Below are positions 16,704 to 23,957 of a stretch of 46,356 bases of DNA, piece by piece. Source of the DNA: Herbiconiux oxytropis (lineage in GTDB: Bacteria > Actinomycetota > Actinomycetes > Actinomycetales > Microbacteriaceae); contig NZ_JANLCK010000018.1 in assembly GCF_024979315.1 (NCBI RefSeq), forward strand, positions 1-46,356, in the 5' to 3' direction. The notes beneath the pieces are model-generated. The model made no database searches and had not been told where the DNA came from. It saw only the letters and a list, made by a program, of their open reading frames with translations. Made by a program: the position numbers and the translations under genes. The number at the start of each line of letters is the position of its first letter. The stretch's first letter is position 1.

Positions 16704-18421
16704 CAGTGCCCCCGGGCGATCCACTCCTCGAGGTGCGGCGCCTCCGCTCCGATCGTGGTGGTGTCGCCGTGGCCCGTGCGCACGACCGTCTCGGCCGGGA
16801 GGGTGAGCAGCTTCGCGGAGATGGACTCGATGATCGTAGGGAAGTCGCTGAACGAGCGACCGGTGGCCCCCGGCCCGCCCTGGAAGAGGGTGTCCCCCGA
16901 GAAGACCGTCTGCAGGCCGGGGGCGGAGAGGCACACGGCACCGGGGGAGTGGCCCGGGGTGTGCAGCACCTCGAGCGCGATCCCGGCGACCTCCACGATC
17001 TGGCCGTCGGAGAGGGTGCCGGTCGGGGGAGCGGACGGGTAGACCGCGTCCCAGAGCATCCGGTCGCCCTGGTTCAGCAGCACGGGCGCGCCTGTGGCCG
17101 CCTGCAGCTCCGCCGCCGCATCGATGTGGTCGTCGTGTGCGTGGGTGAGGAGAATCGCCCGGACGGAGCGGTCTCCGATGGCCGCGAGGATCGCGGCGGC
17201 GTCGTGGGCGGCGTCGATCACGACGCACTCGGAGTCGTCGCCGACGATCCAGACGTTGTTGTCGACGTCCCAGGTGCCGCCGTCGAGGCTGAAGGTGCCG
17301 CTCGTGACGACGTGGTCGATGCGGGCGCAGAGCACCACCACCGAGCGCAGCACGTCGCCGCTCGCCATGCTGCCGAAGGCCTTCTCGATGTCCCGGATGC
17401 CGATCCGCTCGGTCACGAACTCGTCGAGCGGAAGCCGGCCCTGCAGGAACAGGTCGGTGAGCATCGGGAAGTCGCGCTCGGGCAGGCAGTCGCCGTACCA
17501 GCTCGACTTCAGCGAGCCACCCCGGCCGAAGACGTCGAGGAGGGGGATGGAGAGCTGCATGTCGGGCGTCGGCACCCCCACGAGCACGACGGTTCCGGCG
17601 AGGTCGCGGGCATAGAACGCCTGCCGCCAGGTCTCGGGGCGGCCCACCGCGTCGATCACGACGTCGGCGCCGAAGCCTCCGGTGAGCTCCTGCACGGCCG
17701 CCACGACGCCGTGCTCGTCGAGGCTGCTCGAGTCGATCGCGTGCGTGGCTCCGAGCCGGCGTGCGGCGTCGAGCTTCTTCGGATCGCGGTCGATCGCGAT
17801 CACCGTGGTGGCGCCCGCGAGAGCCGAGCCGACGACCGCGGCGGTGCCGACGCCGCCGCAGCCGATCACGGCGACGGAGTCGCCGCGGCCCACACCGCCC
17901 GTGTTCATCGCCGCCCCGAGACCGGCCATGATGCCGCAGCCGAGGAGGCCGACGGCGGCGGCATCGGCGGCCGGGTCGACCTTCGTGCACTGCTTGGCGT
18001 GCACGAGGGTCTTCTCGGCGAAGGCGCCGATGCCGAGCGCGGGGCTGAGCTCGGTGCCATCCTCGAGGGTCATCTTCTGGGTGGCGTTGAACGTGTTGAA
18101 GCAGTACCACGGCTCGGCGCGCAGGCACGCCCGGCATTCCCCGCAGACCGCTCGCCAGTTGAGCACCACGAAGTCGCCGACCTCCACGTTGGTCACGCCC
18201 TCGCCCACGGCGCTCACCCGGCCTGCGGCCTCGTGCCCGAGCAGGAACGGGAAGTCGTCGCTGATCCCGCCTTCCCGGTAGTGGTAGTCGGTGTGGCAGA
18301 CTCCGCAGGTCTCGATGTCGACGACCGCCTCGCCGGGCCCGGGGTCGGGGATGATGATCGTCGTGAGCTCGACGGGCGCCCCTTTCGCGCGGGCGATGAC
18401 ACCGGTGACGTTCGTGGGCAC
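16703..18421 (-). CDS. mscR: S-(hydroxymethyl)mycothiol dehydrogenase fused to MBL-fold hydrolase
   Basis: This is a single 572-aa frame from GTG 18421, with GAGGAG five bases upstream. Residues 1-364 are a zinc- and NAD-dependent mycothiol-linked formaldehyde dehydrogenase. The catalytic zinc motif is GVCHTD (Cys42) with GHEAAG (His63), structural zinc is at Cys93/96/99/107, and the Rossmann motif is VIGCGGVG at 185-192. Residues 366-572 are a metallo-beta-lactamase-fold hydrolase with HAHDDH (427-432), His491, Asp510 and His551, the full two-metal set. In most actinobacteria these are two adjacent genes, and the MBL protein is the presumed hydrolase of S-formylmycothiol. Here the junction reads [11 protein letters not shown] with no stop, so one chain would oxidise the formaldehyde adduct and release formate. 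A Cys codon (TGC) stands where a TGA would be expected, so a sequencing error or readthrough is the alternative. Confidence 0.88.
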   Translation of the reverse strand: MPTNVTGVIARAKGAPVELTTIIIPDPGPGEAVVDIETCGVCHTDYHYREGGISDDFPFLLGHEAAGRVSAVGEGVTNVEVGDFVVLNWRAVCGECRACLRAEPWYCFNTFNATQKMTLEDGTELSPALGIGAFAEKTLVHAKQCTKVDPAADAAAVGLLGCGIMAGLGAAMNTGGVGRGDSVAVIGCGGVGTAAVVGSALAGATTVIAIDRDPKKLDAARRLGATHAIDSSSLDEHGVVAAVQELTGGFGADVVIDAVGRPETWRQAFYARDLAGTVVLVGVPTPDMQLSIPLLDVFGRGGSLKSSWYGDCLPERDFPMLTDLFLQGRLPLDEFVTERIGIRDIEKAFGSMASGDVLRSVVVLCARIDHVVTSGTFSLDGGTWDVDNNVWIVGDDSECVVIDAAHDAAAILAAIGDRSVRAILLTHAHDDHIDAAAELQAATGAPVLLNQGDRMLWDAVYPSAPPTGTLSDGQIVEVAGIALEVLHTPGHSPGAVCLSAPGLQTVFSGDTLFQGGPGATGRSFSDFPTIIESISAKLLTLPAETVVRTGHGDTTTIGAEAPHLEEWIARGH

Positions 18422-18485
18422 GGCTACTCCTCGGGGTGGGGCGGGCGGATCGTGTCTCACCCTACCCGCGCCCTCGCGCAGTCGC

Positions 18486-20015
18486 TCAGTGGCCGAGCAC
18501 CGGCGCATCCTGCATCGCGCTGTCCGCCTCGCGTGCGTCCGGAAGCGCGACGCCGACTGTGACGCCGTCGCCCCTGCGCCGGAAGAGCAGGGCGGCGATG
18601 ACAGCACCCACCGCGAAGAACGCGGCCCCCCACCAGTAGGCCGTGGCGTAGCTGTGCACCGCGGCCTCGGCGGCCACGGCAGCGGCCGTCGAGGCATTCG
18701 CCGACGCATCCGCCGGCAGGTGCGACACCAGGTAGTCGGCCGCCGCGGTGGCGGCGAGGGTGTTCAGCAGCGCGGTGCCGATCGATCCGCCCACCTGCTG
18801 GCTCGTGTTCACCGTCGCCGAGGCGACTCCCGCGAACCGGCGGTCGACGCCCAGAGTGGCGGTCTGGATCGACGCGGGCATGATCGTGCCCATCGCGAAG
18901 CCGAGGATCATGAGCGGCGGCATCACGTCGCTCACGTAGGTGGCGCCGACGTCGAGGTGCGTCAGGTACGCCATCCCGAGCGCCGCGAGCGTCATGCCGA
19001 TCGGCACGACCACCTTCGGCCCGAATCGCGGCACGAAGATGTTCGTGCCCAGCTGGGCGGCCGTGACGAGCAGGATGATCATCGGCAGGAAGGCGAGCCC
19101 CGTCTGGATCGGGGAGTAACCGAGCGTGGTCTGCAGGTAGTAGGTGACGAACAGGAAGATGCCGAACATCCCCGCGCCGGCGATGAGCACCGAGGTGTAG
19201 GCCGCACCCCGGTTGCGGTCGAGCACGATCGCGAGGGGGAGCAGCGGATGCGCCGCGCGACGCTGCCACAGCACGAACGCCACGAGCAGCACCACGCTGC
19301 CGGCGAGCATGCCCCAGGTGAGCGGGGAGTCCCAGCCGTTGTTCTCGGCGTTCGAGAATCCGTAGACCAGGCCGAACAGCGCTGCGGAGACGAGCACCGT
19401 GCCCGGCAGATCGAGCTTCGGGCGAGCGCCCTCGCGCTTCGGCGTCGAGACGAAGACGATGGCGCCGACGATCGCGATGACGGCGATCACGACGTTGATG
19501 TAGAGGTTCCAGCGCCAGCTGAAGCTCTCGGTGAGGAGGCCGCCGAGGAGGAGGCCGACCGCCCCGCCCGCGCCGGCGATCGCTCCGAAGATGCCGAAGG
19601 CGCGAGCCCGCTCCTTGGGGATGGTGAAGGTGGTCGTGAGCACGGCGAGGGCGGTGGGGGCGAGCAGTGCGCCGAAGACGCCCTGCAGCGCGCGGGCGGC
19701 CACGAGCAGACCGAACGAGTCGGCCGCGCCGCCGAGGGCGCTGGCCAGGGCGAAGCCGATGAGTCCGATGATGAAGGCGCGTTTGCGGCCCATCAGATCG
19801 GAGAGCCGCCCGCCGAGCAGCAGAAGGCTGCCGAAGGCGAGGGAGTAGGCGGTGACGATCCACTGCCGGTCGCCGTCGGAGAAGCCGAGGTCGGCCTGGG
19901 CGGAGGGGAGGGCGATGTTCACGACGGTCGCGTCGAGCACGACCATGAGCTGGGCGAGCGCGACGGTGGTGAGGGTGAGCCAGCGACGCGACGAGGGAGC
20001 GGGGGATTCGGGCAT
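18486..20015 (-). CDS. MFS drug exporter, DHA2 (14-helix) family
   Basis: A 509-aa membrane transporter. The N-terminus has the DHA2 motif [11 protein letters not shown] (about 26-36). Motif [13 protein letters not shown], is at about 67-78, and motif C lies in the fifth helix ([16 protein letters not shown]). About 14 hydrophobic helices are present and the C-terminus is short and polar. It likely exports hydrophobic compounds by proton antiport. The ATG at 20015 is chosen because a longer frame to 20255 would run into the divergent regulator. It is transcribed away from a TetR gene, with an operator-like palindrome between them, so repression by that regulator is likely. The mycothiol dehydrogenase fusion follows 64 bases downstream on the same strand. 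Confidence 0.9.
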   Translation of the reverse strand: MPESPAPSSRRWLTLTTVALAQLMVVLDATVVNIALPSAQADLGFSDGDRQWIVTAYSLAFGSLLLLGGRLSDLMGRKRAFIIGLIGFALASALGGAADSFGLLVAARALQGVFGALLAPTALAVLTTTFTIPKERARAFGIFGAIAGAGGAVGLLLGGLLTESFSWRWNLYINVVIAVIAIVGAIVFVSTPKREGARPKLDLPGTVLVSAALFGLVYGFSNAENNGWDSPLTWGMLAGSVVLLVAFVLWQRRAAHPLLPLAIVLDRNRGAAYTSVLIAGAGMFGIFLFVTYYLQTTLGYSPIQTGLAFLPMIILLVTAAQLGTNIFVPRFGPKVVVPIGMTLAALGMAYLTHLDVGATYVSDVMPPLMILGFAMGTIMPASIQTATLGVDRRFAGVASATVNTSQQVGGSIGTALLNTLAATAAADYLVSHLPADASANASTAAAVAAEAAVHSYATAYWWGAAFFAVGAVIAALLFRRRGDGVTVGVALPDAREADSAMQDAPVLGH

Positions 20016-20023
20016 GGAAGGAC

Positions 20024-20047
20024 TATATACGGAACTTGCCAGTTTCG
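20024..20047. promoter_or_regulatory. Putative TetR operator overlapping exporter promoter
   Basis: CGGAACT-TGCC-AGTTTCG at 20030-20047 is a seven-base inverted repeat with one mismatch and a four-base centre. It abuts TATATA at 20024-20029. Read on the minus strand, TATATA ends eight bases before the exporter's ATG, as a -10 box would for a leaderless message. A regulator bound to the palindrome would block this promoter. Confidence 0.6.
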
Positions 20048-20133
20048 GATACCATGGGTTCAGTAAACATCTCGTGACAGGATCGGTGCACACCCCCGGC
20101 CCGACGACCCACACCTGAGGAGGAGCAGCGACG

Positions 20134-20838
20134 ATGCCGCTCGAGACCACCACGACCGCTCCGGATGCTGCCGTTCCGGCCCCGGATGCCGCCCCCGCCC
20201 GTCTCGGGCGCCGCCGTGACCACTCGCGGGACGCCGACATCCTCGACGCCGCCATCGAGGTGCTCGCCGAGGTGGGCTACGACGGCATGACGATGGAGAT
20301 GGTGGCGGGCCGCGCGAAGGCCGGCAAGGCCACGCTCTACCGCCGCTGGCCCTCGAAGGGCGAGCTCGTGGTCGACGCCGTGGCCTGCATGAAGTCGAAG
20401 GGTCTCGACGCCGATCACCTGCCCGATACCGGAACCCTGCGGGGTGACCTCGTGGCCATGATCAAGCCGCGCGCGGTCGAGGACGCCGACCGCAAGCTCC
20501 GGGTGATGGGCGGGCTCATGTCGGTGATCTCACGGTCGCCGGAGCTCGCCGAGGCCATCAGCTCGGCCATCGTCGAGCCTCGCGCCGAGGTCAATCGGCG
20601 GCTGTTCCAGCGCGCCATCGACCGCGGTGAGATCGCGGCCGACTGCGACGTGGCGACGATCTCCATGGTCGCCCCGTCGATGACCGCCTACCGTCTGCTC
20701 GTGACCCAGCGCCCCGTCGACCGCGACTACCTGATCGCGATCATCGACGGAGTGGTCCTGCCCGCGGTGGGCTTGAAGCCGCCCGCCGGCGACCCCGGAG
20801 CGCAGGCGGCGCCGCTCGGGCCGCTCGCCGATGACTGA
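20134..20838 (+). CDS. TetR/AcrR-family transcriptional repressor
   Basis: The protein is 234 aa. An Ala/Pro/Thr-rich leader of about 25 residues precedes the DNA-binding domain: ILDAAIEVLAEVGYDGMTME, then VAGRAKAGKATLYRRWPSKGEL, the helix-turn-helix at about residues 52-76. The C-terminal ligand domain (about 95-215) is of the TetR C-terminal type found in regulators of exporters. The start at ATG 20134 has a strong ribosome-binding site (GAGGAGGAG). It is divergent from the DHA2 exporter, which it very likely controls, and its stop overlaps the start of the SseB-like gene. Confidence 0.9.
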   Translation: MPLETTTTAPDAAVPAPDAAPARLGRRRDHSRDADILDAAIEVLAEVGYDGMTMEMVAGRAKAGKATLYRRWPSKGELVVDAVACMKSKGLDADHLPDTGTLRGDLVAMIKPRAVEDADRKLRVMGGLMSVISRSPELAEAISSAIVEPRAEVNRRLFQRAIDRGEIAADCDVATISMVAPSMTAYRLLVTQRPVDRDYLIAIIDGVVLPAVGLKPPAGDPGAQAAPLGPLADD

Positions 20839-21574
20839 TCGCGGGTCGGCCGAGATCGAGGCGCTGCTCGCTGCCGCCGCGGTCGACCCCATCGCCGCGC
20901 CGGCGTTTCTGGAGGCGCTGCTCGCGAGCACCGTGATCGTGCCGGGTACGGCATCCGGAGATGGCACGGCGAGACTCGCCGACCTGCTCGGCGCCGACGG
21001 CCGGTCGGTGCAGCCCTTCTACACCTCGGAGGCGCGACTGACGGAGACCCTCGAGGTGGTGCCGAGTTTCGAGCGCCGCTTCCTGGCGCTGCCGTGCCGC
21101 GTGCTGTGGCAGATGACGCGCGGGGCCACCCTCGTGCTCAACCCGCACTCGGCCCACGGCAAGAACTTCCTGCCCGGTGAGATCGGCCAGTTGCTCGACG
21201 GCGCGGCCACGCTCACACCGCGCATGGTCCAGGCCGAGACGCAGGTGCTCGTGGGGGAGCCCGCGCGGGTGCCGCCCGGCATGAAGGAGGCGCTCGTGGC
21301 GTTCCTGGAGCGCCACCCCGAGGTCGATGAGGCGGTGCTCGGCTGGAAGGTCACGCCCGAGGGGGCGGGCTCGGTCGACGAGAGCTACCTGCTCGTGCTC
21401 GTGGGCGCCCCTGGCCTTCGAGAGTCGCTCGGCGGCGATCTCGCTCAGACGCTCGTGGTGTATTCGCAGAGCGCACCGATCGATGTGATGTACGTCGCAC
21501 CGGGGGCGGACCATCTGCTCCGCTCCGTGAAGCCGTTCCACCGCCGCCGCCGAGGGCTGTTCGGGCGCCGCTGA
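20831..21574 (+). CDS. SseB-like protein
   Basis: This 247-aa protein has an N-terminal SseB-type domain (ALLASTVIVPG, then RSVQPFYTSEARLTETL, then LPCRVLWQMTRGATLVLNPHSAHGK at about 77-101). An SseB C-terminal-like region follows at about 135-240 (PPGMKEALVAFLERHPEVDEA). SseB was named for an effect on serine sensitivity in E. coli; the biochemical role is unsettled. It starts at ATG 20831, eight bases inside the 3' end of the TetR gene, so the two are translationally coupled. The tail is highly basic (RRRRGLFGRR). Confidence 0.8.
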   Translation: MTDRGSAEIEALLAAAAVDPIAAPAFLEALLASTVIVPGTASGDGTARLADLLGADGRSVQPFYTSEARLTETLEVVPSFERRFLALPCRVLWQMTRGATLVLNPHSAHGKNFLPGEIGQLLDGAATLTPRMVQAETQVLVGEPARVPPGMKEALVAFLERHPEVDEAVLGWKVTPEGAGSVDESYLLVLVGAPGLRESLGGDLAQTLVVYSQSAPIDVMYVAPGADHLLRSVKPFHRRRRGLFGRR

Positions 21575-21716
21575 CCGCCGCTTCCTGCGTGCGCTTCGTG
21601 CGCTCGCGGGTGGTGCGCTCGCCCTCGACCTTCAGCTTGCCCGGCCCCGGTGCAGCCGATCGGGAAGAAGTACGGGACCGTCTGGGGATTTTCAGCGGAT
21701 CTCAAGCTCGCGGGAG

Positions 21717-21746
21717 TTGGCATCCGGTGCGCACCGGAGGCAGAAT
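21717..21746 (+). promoter_or_regulatory. Predicted promoter of hsp20
   Basis: TTGGCA (21717-21722) and CAGAAT (21741-21746) are spaced by 18 bases, a good housekeeping-type promoter. The expected transcription start falls at about 21753, immediately before the HAIR operator. Confidence 0.55.
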
Positions 21747-21753
21747 ATCCGTA

Positions 21754-21774
21754 GTTGAGTCGAAGTGACTCAAG
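21754..21774 (+). promoter_or_regulatory. HAIR operator (HspR binding site)
   Basis: GTTGAGT-N7-ACTCAAG differs at only one outer base from the HAIR consensus CTTGAGT-N7-ACTCAAG. It lies at the predicted transcription start of the Hsp20 gene, 29 bases before its ATG. HspR repressor bound here would block initiation until heat stress. Confidence 0.85.
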
Positions 21775-21802
21775 TCCACAACTCGAGAGGAGATTGATCG
21801 TA

Positions 21803-22237
21803 ATGGCTATGACCTTTGACCCCTTCAGCGAGCTCGACCGACTCGCCTCCGGGCTGCTGCAGTCCCGCCCCGGGCCCCGGGTGATGCCCGTCGACCTGTA
21901 CCGCGACGCCGACCGCTACGTGCTGAACGCCGATCTGCCTGGCGTCGACCCGGGATCGGTCGACATCGACGTCGACGGTCAGCTGCTCACCATCCGTGCC
22001 CAGCGCACCGCCGGTGAGGCCGCCGGAGCGAAGTGGCTCACCCAGGAACGCCCGTCCGGCAGCTACCTGCGCCAGTTCAGCATCGGCGAGGGCGTCGACA
22101 CCGCCGGCATCTCGGCGAGCTACGACAACGGCGTGCTGAGCGTGGTCATCCCGATCAGTGAGCGCGCGAAGCCGCGCAAGATCGCGGTGCAGAGCCTGTC
22201 TGCCGAGGCCGACGCGCAGAAGACGCTCACGAGCTAG
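21803..22237 (+). CDS. Hsp20 small heat-shock protein
   Basis: A 144-aa alpha-crystallin-type chaperone. The N-terminal arm MAMTFDPFSELDRLASGLL is typical of actinobacterial Hsp20. The alpha-crystallin domain spans about 34-125, with VLNADLPGVDPGSVDIDVDG and the closing signature GVLSVVIPI (about 114-122). It forms oligomers that hold unfolded proteins. It starts at ATG 21803 behind AGAGGAGA. A longer frame from 21755 would begin inside the HAIR operator and is rejected. HspR control is predicted from the operator just upstream; a hairpin follows the gene. Confidence 0.92.
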   Translation: MAMTFDPFSELDRLASGLLQSRPGPRVMPVDLYRDADRYVLNADLPGVDPGSVDIDVDGQLLTIRAQRTAGEAAGAKWLTQERPSGSYLRQFSIGEGVDTAGISASYDNGVLSVVIPISERAKPRKIAVQSLSAEADAQKTLTS

Positions 22238-22245
22238 CCGCGCGG

Positions 22246-22275
22246 GCCGCCCCCGGCCGGATCGCCGGGGGCGGC
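22246..22275 (+). terminator. Hairpin after hsp20
   Basis: A perfect 12-base stem, GCCGCCCCCGGC / GCCGGGGGCGGC, with loop CGGATC. There is no U run after it. TACACT at 22276-22281, directly after the stem, looks like the -10 box of the next gene. Confidence 0.6.
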
Positions 22276-22303
22276 TACACTCGGAACCCGTGAGGACGAG
22301 ATC

Positions 22304-22927
22304 GTGAAGACCGAGTTCCGGCGACTCGACGAGGCGGCCCTGCGCGCGCGGCTCGGCCACCCGCATCCGGGCACGAGCGAGAAGATCCTCGACCATCTCG
22401 ACCGCAGCAGCCTCGCGTTCCTGGCCCACTCGCCGTTCCTCTGCCTCGCCACCTCCGACGCCGCGGGCAACCTCGACTGCTCGCCCCGCGGCGACTATCC
22501 GGGCTTCGTGCGCGTGCTCGACGAGCGCACGATCGCCCTGCCCGACCGGCTCGGCAACAAGCTCGCCGACTCGTTCCTCAACGTGCTCGAGAACGGCCAC
22601 GTCGGCCTCGTCTGCTTCGTGCCCGGCATGATCGAGACGCTCCGCATCAACGGCAGCGCCTACATCACCGACGACCCGGAGCTCCTCGCCGTTCTCGAGC
22701 AGGATCACGTGACGCCGTCCGTGGCCACGGTCATCCGCATCGAGGAGGTCTACCTGCACTGCGGGCGGGCGCTCGTGCGCTCCGGGCTCTGGGACCCCGA
22801 GATGCAGGATCTCGCGGCCGAGCTCCCGACCTCGGGCACCATGTGGGCGGAGGCCTCCGGCCTGCCGCCCGAGGTCGCGCAGCTGATCGACGAGGGCATG
22901 GTCGGCGCCTACAAGACGCTCTACTGA
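22304..22927 (+). CDS. PPOX-type FMN flavoprotein, MSMEG_1061-like family
   Basis: The 207-aa protein has the split-barrel flavin fold of pyridoxamine-phosphate-oxidase-like proteins. Key segments are FLCLATSDAAGNLDCSPRGD (about 47-66), LPDRLGNKLADSFLN (about 83-97, flavin phosphate region) and IRIEEVYLHCGRALVRS (about 148-164). This matches the family named after MSMEG_1061, whose substrate is unknown. It starts at GTG 22304. It is followed after a single base by a reductase gene, so the two are surely co-transcribed and probably translationally coupled. The reductase may supply electrons to this flavoprotein or to a common partner. Confidence 0.85.
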   Translation: MKTEFRRLDEAALRARLGHPHPGTSEKILDHLDRSSLAFLAHSPFLCLATSDAAGNLDCSPRGDYPGFVRVLDERTIALPDRLGNKLADSFLNVLENGHVGLVCFVPGMIETLRINGSAYITDDPELLAVLEQDHVTPSVATVIRIEEVYLHCGRALVRSGLWDPEMQDLAAELPTSGTMWAEASGLPPEVAQLIDEGMVGAYKTLY

Positions 22928-22928
22928 G

Positions 22929-23876
22929 GTGCCGAGCCGCAAGGGGCTGCGGCCGCTCGTCGTGACGCGCATCCGCCCGGAGTCAAGCGACATCCTGAGC
23001 CTGGAGCTCGAGCACCCCGGGGGCGAACCGCTGCCGCCGTGGGAGCCGGGAGCGCACGTCGACGTGCAGCTGATCACCCGGCAGCAGCGTCAGTACTCGC
23101 TCTGCGGCGACCCGGGCGACCGCTTCCGCTACCGGATCGCGGTGCTCCGCGAGGAGCCCTCCCGGGGCGCGTCGCTCTACATCCACGGCCATCTGCGCGA
23201 GGGCCGCACGGTCTACGTCGGCGAGCCCCGCAACCTGTTCCCGCTGCTGCCCGCCGAGCGCTACCTGCTGCTCGCCGCCGGCATCGGCATCACACCGCTC
23301 CTGCCGATGGCCCGCGAGCTCGAGCGGCGGGGCGCCGAGTGGTCGCTGCGCTATGCCGTGCGGGGCGCTGAGCGCCTGCCCTTCCGGAGCGAACTGGAGG
23401 AGCTCGGCGACCACATCACCCTGCACTCGCGCGATCACGCGCCGAGGCTCGACCTGCCCGCGCTCCTCGCCCATCCGACGCTCCAGCCGGGCCTCGCAGT
23501 CTATGTCTGCGGCCCCGCTCGCTTCACCGACGCCGTCGAGGAGGCCATGCGCGAGTGGCCGCCCGGCAGCCTCCACCTCGAGCGGTTCGAGCCGAAGGCG
23601 GGGATCGTGCGGCCGAACGAGCCGTTCTCGGTCGTCTGCGCCCGCTCGGAGAAGACCGTCGAGGTGCCCGCAGAGCTCACCATGCTGAAGGCCCTCGAGA
23701 TCGCCGGGGTCGAGCTCCCGGGCTCCTGCCTGCGCGGTGTCTGCGGTGCGTGCGCGGTCACCGTCGTGGCCGGACACGCCGAGCACCGCGACTCGCTGAC
23801 CTCCGACGAGGCCTCCTCCACCGTGTATCCGTGCGTCTCCCGGTCGCTCACCCCCGAGCTCACGATCGACCTCTGA
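22929..23876 (+). CDS. PDR/VanB-type flavin reductase with C-terminal 2Fe-2S domain
   Basis: A 315-aa electron-transfer protein laid out like phthalate dioxygenase reductase. The flavin domain (1-95) contains RQYSLCGDP, the NAD-binding domain (about 97-215) contains LLLAAGIGITPLLPMA and YVCGPARF, and the plant-type 2Fe-2S domain (about 225-315) contains CLRGVCGAC with a further Cys in YPCVS. The four cluster ligands are present. It moves electrons from NAD(P)H through flavin to the cluster and then to an oxygenase or other acceptor. No oxygenase gene is nearby; the overlapping neighbour is a PPOX flavoprotein. It starts at GTG 22929. Confidence 0.88.
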   Translation: MPSRKGLRPLVVTRIRPESSDILSLELEHPGGEPLPPWEPGAHVDVQLITRQQRQYSLCGDPGDRFRYRIAVLREEPSRGASLYIHGHLREGRTVYVGEPRNLFPLLPAERYLLLAAGIGITPLLPMARELERRGAEWSLRYAVRGAERLPFRSELEELGDHITLHSRDHAPRLDLPALLAHPTLQPGLAVYVCGPARFTDAVEEAMREWPPGSLHLERFEPKAGIVRPNEPFSVVCARSEKTVEVPAELTMLKALEIAGVELPGSCLRGVCGACAVTVVAGHAEHRDSLTSDEASSTVYPCVSRSLTPELTIDL

Positions 23877-23920
23877 GCCGGGTGCCCGCGACACGCCCGC
23901 ACGTGCCCTCGCCCGGCGTT

Positions 23921-23926
23921 TAGACT
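23921..23926 (+). promoter_or_regulatory. -10 box upstream of dnaE
   Basis: TAGACT, a common actinobacterial -10 sequence, lies 31 bases before the dnaE start. No clear -35 is present. Confidence 0.4.
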
Positions 23927-23957
23927 TGGTACCCAAGCCGAGACAGCCGGAGAATCA

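Noticed and set aside
21445-21723. Minus-strand frame between the SseB-like gene and hsp20
   Set aside because: It overlaps the SseB-like coding end and has no family pattern or ribosome-binding site.
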